In this document: piece after piece, positions 31,842 through 35,090 of the stretch
Layout of the letters: the number at the start of each line of letters is the position of its first letter
Position numbering within the stretch: position 1 is the stretch's first letter
Assembly (NCBI GenBank): GCA_017960805.1
Contig: JAGCYM010000002.1
Coordinates: 1-35,090, forward strand
Length of the DNA: 35,090 nt
Source: Ruminococcus sp.
GTDB lineage: Bacteria; Bacillota; Clostridia; Oscillospirales; Ruminococcaceae
Direction: 5' to 3'
The notes under the pieces: generated by a model
Told to the model about the DNA's origin: nothing
Seen by the model: the letters and a program-made list of their open reading frames with translations, nothing else
Database searches by the model: none
Made by a program: the position numbers and the translations under genes

Positions 31842-32604
31842 TTCCGTACACGTTCCTTCCGCTGAATATTTCAATCATTTCTTTCCTCAGAGCATTTGTT
31901 ATATCAAGTCTGCTTCTGGGAGGAAGCTCATGGACATCCGTATTGAAGAGATAGTTCTGAAGAATGATGTCCTTGATAAGCATTTTAGTATGGAACATAT
32001 TTGCCTGATAAACATTTATGTCAACTGCATCATATTTATCAAGTATGGATGTGTCGATATAGTTCTGGATAGATGTTATATCATGGTCTATGAATAATTT
32101 TTCTCCATCGAGGTTACGCGTAAAACCACGAACACGATAATCCATTGTGATTATATCCGAGTCAAAGCTTCCAATAAGATAGTCAAGTGCGGTAAGAGGT
32201 GTGATTTTACCGCAGGTAGCAACATCTATATCTACACGGAATGTTGCAATACTTGTGTCGGGGTGATACTCGGGGTAAGTGTGAACAGTTACATGACTCT
32301 TGTCAAGATGAGCGACGATTTCGTTTCCGCCTGCAGGTACCATTGTATCGTCAGCTATCAGGAATGTTGCGGATGCACCCTGAGGGTCATAATCCTGTCG
32401 GGATACACTTAGTACCTGAGCACCTATCATCTCGGTGAGGTGAGTCATGATGTCAGTGATTCGTTCAGAGTTGTACTGCTCATCAACATATGCAATATAT
32501 TCAAGCTGGGCCTTTGGAGTCTTTGCGTAACACACATCATATATATTGAAACTGAGCGATTTTGTAAGGTTATTGAAACCGTAAAGCTTAAGTTTGTTTT
32601 CCAT
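31834..32604 (-). CDS. speD: S-adenosylmethionine decarboxylase proenzyme (E. coli SpeD type)
   Basis: The 256-aa pyruvoyl enzyme supplies decarboxylated SAM to SpeE. Self-cleavage is expected at HLDKSHVTVHTYPE, before Ser103, which becomes the pyruvoyl group. VDIDVATCGKITPLTALDYL and YRVRGFTRNLDGEK are as in the long gamma-proteobacterial-type SpeD. The frame extends upstream to 32667 through the terminator stem, but GAGGTG and the ATG at 32604 fix the real start. It is the first gene of the polyamine operon and is preceded by a long structured leader with an intrinsic terminator. Confidence 0.93.
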   Translation of the reverse strand: MENKLKLYGFNNLTKSLSFNIYDVCYAKTPKAQLEYIAYVDEQYNSERITDIMTHLTEMIGAQVLSVSRQDYDPQGASATFLIADDTMVPAGGNEIVAHLDKSHVTVHTYPEYHPDTSIATFRVDIDVATCGKITPLTALDYLIGSFDSDIITMDYRVRGFTRNLDGEKLFIDHDITSIQNYIDTSILDKYDAVDINVYQANMFHTKMLIKDIILQNYLFNTDVHELPPRSRLDITNALRKEMIEIFSGRNVYGND

Positions 32605-32908
32605 AATACACACCTCAAAAAATAAAAAACGTACAGACTGATCAGCCTGTACGTGTAAGGATAGCACTGCGATAGCGCGGCGTGACTTCCAAGTGGTTTC
32701 AGAGAGTCTATATAAGCAAAGATACCTTTTACTACTCTTATTGACCTTTCACAAGCTGAGAACTTATAAAAACAATAAGGCAACAGAAGTTGCCAGCCGA
32801 ATTGGAAATCCGGCGGTCGGCATTTGACCCGCTGTCCGTATGGCGTTTACCCCCGTTTGGCGGGAGTGGTCAAAGATCTTGCTCTGAAACCGAAGCTTCG
32901 CTGCAATT
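32605..32908 (-). promoter_or_regulatory. Structured speD leader, candidate riboswitch/attenuator
   Basis: About 300 nt separate the promoter from speD. Read as minus-strand RNA, UUUGACC (32874-32868) can pair with GGUCAAA (32829-32823) or instead with GGUCAA (32746-32741). UGCC/GGCA stems compete in the same way: GGCAAC/GUUGCC (positions 32779-32794) excludes TGCC(32791-32794)/GGCA(32819-32822). Small stems CCCG/CGGG and GCCG/CGGC lie inside. UCAGCUUGU (32759-32751) can pair, with one G-U, with ACAGGCUGA, the 5' arm of the terminator, and so act as an antiterminator. I could not match it to a riboswitch class I know. Confidence 0.6.
32617..32654 (-). terminator. Leader terminator directly before the speD ribosome site
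   Basis: A 13-bp stem with one mismatch (ACGTACAGGCTGA/TCAGTCTGTACGT) is followed by TTTTTTATTTTTT and then at once GAGGTG of speD. A terminator placed between promoter and first gene implies attenuation. Confidence 0.85.
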
Positions 32909-32914
32909 TTATTT

Positions 32915-32943
32915 ATTTTACCATAAAATGAGTTCTTTGTCAA
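32915..32943 (-). promoter_or_regulatory. Promoter of the polyamine operon
   Basis: On the minus strand TTGACA (32943-32938), a 17-bp spacer and TAAAAT (32920-32915) form a strong sigma-A promoter. The start point would be near 32908. Confidence 0.85.
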
Positions 32944-32993
32944 TAGAAAAAGTACTTTTCCTTAACAAAAAATGTATAGAGAATTATTGGTCG

Positions 32994-33284
32994 TCAGCTG
33001 CGTAAAAACTTGATCGCAAGGAATATGAGAAGTAGTATCTGCCATAAAAGACCAGCAATGTTTATCACCCAGAAATACCAGTGCTTTGTTTTGTGCCTGA
33101 AGAGCTTCATTCCGGCGAGAGCACCAGCTGCTCCTCCAAAAAAACCGAAACCAAGTAGAGTAGCTTCCTTTGTTCGCCACTTCTTCTTTTCTGCCTTGAC
33201 CTTATCGACTTTATATAGGATAAGCGCTATGAGTGACATAAGCGCAAAGAAAACTACGGCACCCAGCAATAAATACTTTTCCAT
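32994..33284 (-). CDS. DUF1294-family small membrane protein
   Basis: The 96-aa protein has membrane segments at about 3-24 (YLLLGAVVFFALMSLIALIL) and 70-92 (VINIAGLLWQILLLIFLAI). The DUF1294 centre between them reads RTKEATLLGFGFFGGAAGALAGMKLFRHKTKHWYF. Function unknown. The frame begins earlier, but AGGAGG fits only the ATG at 33284. It starts 1 bp after the stop of the cation transporter, so both are co-transcribed. Confidence 0.88.
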   Translation of the reverse strand: MEKYLLLGAVVFFALMSLIALILYKVDKVKAEKKKWRTKEATLLGFGFFGGAAGALAGMKLFRHKTKHWYFWVINIAGLLWQILLLIFLAIKFLRS

Positions 33285-33285
33285 T

Positions 33286-34446
33286 TTATTCCTCCTGTTC
33301 ACTTACACTGAAATCTGCGTCAAGAGTGCAGTAAATCTCGTATTCAGGGTAAGCGGTTTTGATTTTATTGATGACTTCATTATAAACAGCGTCTCTGTCA
33401 GGCGCGTCAAAACTAATTATGATATCGAACTGTATTCTCTTCTGTTCCTTATCAAGGTAGAATCCATGTGCTTCAAGAACGTGTTGAACTGACATAGCCA
33501 TATTGTAGATATTGCATCTCAGCTCTTTTTCATTTTCATCCAAATCATTGTATGTGTAAACGCTCAGTGCAGTAAGTATTATTCCATGACGGACGTAAAG
33601 CTCAAGTGCAATCTGGCGCTGAAGCTGATCAATTTCACGAGCGGATAGAGTATCTGGGACTTCTATATGACCTGAGCAGTTGAATTTGTCAGGACCATAA
33701 TCATGGAAGATGAGGTCGTACACTCCGCGTACCTGTGGAAATGAAAGTATGCATTCTTTTACTTTACGTGCTGTTTCAACGCTTACTCTTTGTCCCAGCA
33801 GATGCGAGATAGTTGCGGTGAGCATCTCAATACCGGTCTTGATGATTATAATTGAAATTACAGCACCGAGCCATGCTTCAAGGCTTATATGCCATATTAT
33901 GAAGATTATAGCTGCAGCAAGAGTAGAGGCGGAGATTATGGAATCCATAAGAGCATCCGTGCCGGAGTTTACAAGAGAATCAGAGTTAACACGCTTTCCT
34001 GTTTTCTTAACAAAGGTACCAAGCAGTATCTTAACTATTATCGCAACAGTTACTATAATTATTGCTGCAGCTGAATAGTCTGGAGTATCCGGATTTATTA
34101 TCTTTTTGACTGATTCTACAAATGAAGTGATACCGGCGTACAAGATGATAACTGCTATTATCATTGAGCTGAGGTATTCGGCTCTTCCATGTCCCCAGGG
34201 ATGTTTTCGGTCAGGTTGCTTTTTTGCAAGCTTTGTACCGATTATTGTGATTAGTGAAGAGGCGACGTCGCTCATATTATTAACTGAGTCAAGAGTGATG
34301 GCAATAGAATTGGACAATAGTCCGACGATCGCTTTGAATGATGCGAGAAATACGTTAGCGATAATTCCGATTATGCTGGTCCTGACTATTGTTTTTTCTC
34401 TTTTTTGTTCTTCTAGTGAGTGAGTGCTGATTATGTCCGATGACAA
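33286..34446 (-). CDS. Cation diffusion facilitator (CDF) family transporter
   Basis: The approximately 386-aa transporter has six membrane segments in the first 220 residues. CDF marks are NSIAITLDSVNNMSDVASSL with the Asn-Asp-type metal site, RKHPWGHGRAEYLSS, and DSIISASTL with a second pair near segment 5. A long cytoplasmic CDF C-terminal domain follows (VRGVYDLIFHDYGPDKF). The length beyond 300 indicates an extra C-terminal dimerisation-type domain. It exports divalent metals such as Zn or Mn by proton exchange. The start may be GTG 34455 or TTG 34446; AAGGCGG touches the GTG and is well placed for the TTG, so I chose the latter. Confidence 0.9.
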   Translation of the reverse strand: MSSDIISTHSLEEQKREKTIVRTSIIGIIANVFLASFKAIVGLLSNSIAITLDSVNNMSDVASSLITIIGTKLAKKQPDRKHPWGHGRAEYLSSMIIAVIILYAGITSFVESVKKIINPDTPDYSAAAIIIVTVAIIVKILLGTFVKKTGKRVNSDSLVNSGTDALMDSIISASTLAAAIIFIIWHISLEAWLGAVISIIIIKTGIEMLTATISHLLGQRVSVETARKVKECILSFPQVRGVYDLIFHDYGPDKFNCSGHIEVPDTLSAREIDQLQRQIALELYVRHGIILTALSVYTYNDLDENEKELRCNIYNMAMSVQHVLEAHGFYLDKEQKRIQFDIIISFDAPDRDAVYNEVINKIKTAYPEYEIYCTLDADFSVSEQEE

Positions 34447-34536
34447 TGAATTCACCGCCTTAAATTAAGTTGCCTATATTATATCAAAACAGAGTGTGTA
34501 TTTCAATAGGAAAATGTAAGCGAATACAAATAATTC

Positions 34537-34565
34537 TTGCTTTTTTTCTTATGGTGTGATATACT
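34537..34565 (+). promoter_or_regulatory. Sigma-A promoter of the AzlC-type gene
   Basis: TTGCTT (34537-34542) and TATACT (34560-34565, preceded by TGTGA) have a 17-bp spacer, about 37 bp before the TTG start. Confidence 0.65.
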
Positions 34566-34601
34566 TAAACATACTTGATTGATTGGAAAGGAAAGTTATT
34601 C

Positions 34602-35090
34602 TTGAGATCTGATTTCTTGCGAGGTATGAATCATGGAATACCTATCGCACTTGGATATTTGTCGGTATCATTTGGTTTTGGCATTCTGGCTGTTGAAAGC
34701 GGTTTGTCAGTTTTTCAGTCTTCAATGATATCTGCTACTAACCTTACTTCAGCTGGTCAGATCGCCGGTGTAGGAGTTATAGCAGCTAGTGGTACTCTAC
34801 TGGAAATGATACTTGTTCAGTTGGTTATCAATATACGATATTCACTAATGGCTTTGTCACTGTCACAGAAACTTGACAAAACCTTTACTACTCCACATCG
34901 TCTGGTTTCTTCATATGGTATCACGGACGAGATATTTGCAGTATGCTCTGCACAGCCTGGTATGATTACTCCTGCATATATGTACGGAATGATACTGATA
35001 GCTATGATCGGATGGGTGCTTGGTACGTTCCTTGGAGCATCGGCAGGGGAGATACTTCCTGATTCTGTGACCGCAGCGATGGGCATTGTA
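34602..35090 (+). CDS. azlC: AzlC-family branched-chain amino acid exporter, 5' part (runs off window)
   Basis: The frame is open from a TTG start (34602) to the window end, 163 codons. AAAGGAAAG lies about 9 nt before the TTG. The protein reads FLRGMNHGIPIALGYLSVSFGFGIL, SSMISATNLTSAGQIAGVGV, then NIRYSLMALSLSQKL and SYGITDEIFAV, all typical of AzlC/YgaZ, the large subunit of the branched-chain amino acid (azaleucine) exporter. The missing part should be about 70-80 residues, and the small partner AzlD would be expected next. Confidence 0.88.
   Translation, partial: MRSDFLRGMNHGIPIALGYLSVSFGFGILAVESGLSVFQSSMISATNLTSAGQIAGVGVIAASGTLLEMILVQLVINIRYSLMALSLSQKLDKTFTTPHRLVSSYGITDEIFAVCSAQPGMITPAYMYGMILIAMIGWVLGTFLGASAGEILPDSVTAAMGIV

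Noticed and set aside
32605-32908. Known SAM-I riboswitch, T-box or guanidine-I element in the speD leader
   Set aside because: The conserved cores expected for these classes (for example the T-box GGGTGG-type motif) are not present, so I left the class open.

Overview
The window looks like a chromosome segment of a cellulosome-forming ruminococcal Firmicute (Ruminococcus flavefaciens or a close relative). The reasons are R. flavefaciens-type dockerins with Thr-rich linkers, a small one-cohesin/one-dockerin adaptor scaffoldin, a GH11-CBM22-dockerin-CE1 xylanase, moderate to low GC, and AGGAGG-type ribosome sites with clear sigma-A promoters. Species assignment is inference.

Layout. (1) 1-6951 is a cellulosomal region: the 3' end of a dockerin protein, a small hypothetical gene, a ScaC-like adaptor scaffoldin, an ECF sigma factor with a membrane partner, and the multidomain xylanase/esterase. 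(2) 7258-8643 is a three-gene operon of a HIT protein (broken by an in-frame TAA), a small papain-like candidate and an HD phosphohydrolase. (3) 8822-10540 is a second ECF sigma/anti-sigma-like pair, whose exported domain hangs on a Ser/Thr-rich linker like those of the cellulosomal proteins. (4) 11064-13639 is an AraC/GyrI-type regulator followed by a MutS-family ATPase. (5) 13640-16190 is nearly gene-free apart from a Uma2 nuclease gene; it holds a tRNA 3'-end fragment, decayed frames, inverted repeats and a ~269-bp repeat element. (6) 16194-21386 is an operon of a secreted M13 metallopeptidase and a MacB/Lol-like ABC transporter, more GC-rich than its surroundings. A second copy of the 269-bp element and tRNA-Leu(CAA) follow it.

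(7) 22032-32604 on the minus strand is a long polyamine cluster. speD, speA, a membrane protein, speE and speB encode arginine-to-putrescine-to-spermidine synthesis by the decarboxy-SAM route. Downstream, carboxynorspermidine dehydrogenase, a YbjQ protein and nspC encode the aspartate-semialdehyde route to the same triamine. GNAT, DUF3592, DinB-like and amidohydrolase genes are interspersed or follow. speD is preceded by a ~300-nt structured leader between a near-consensus promoter and an intrinsic terminator that abuts the speD ribosome site. Mutually exclusive pairings are visible, so this is the best candidate here for an undescribed regulatory element. (8) 32994-35090 holds a DUF1294 membrane protein, a cation diffusion facilitator and the start of an AzlC-type permease.

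No CRISPR array, complete insertion sequence or phage was seen. All homology statements come from reading motifs by eye; no database search was run.
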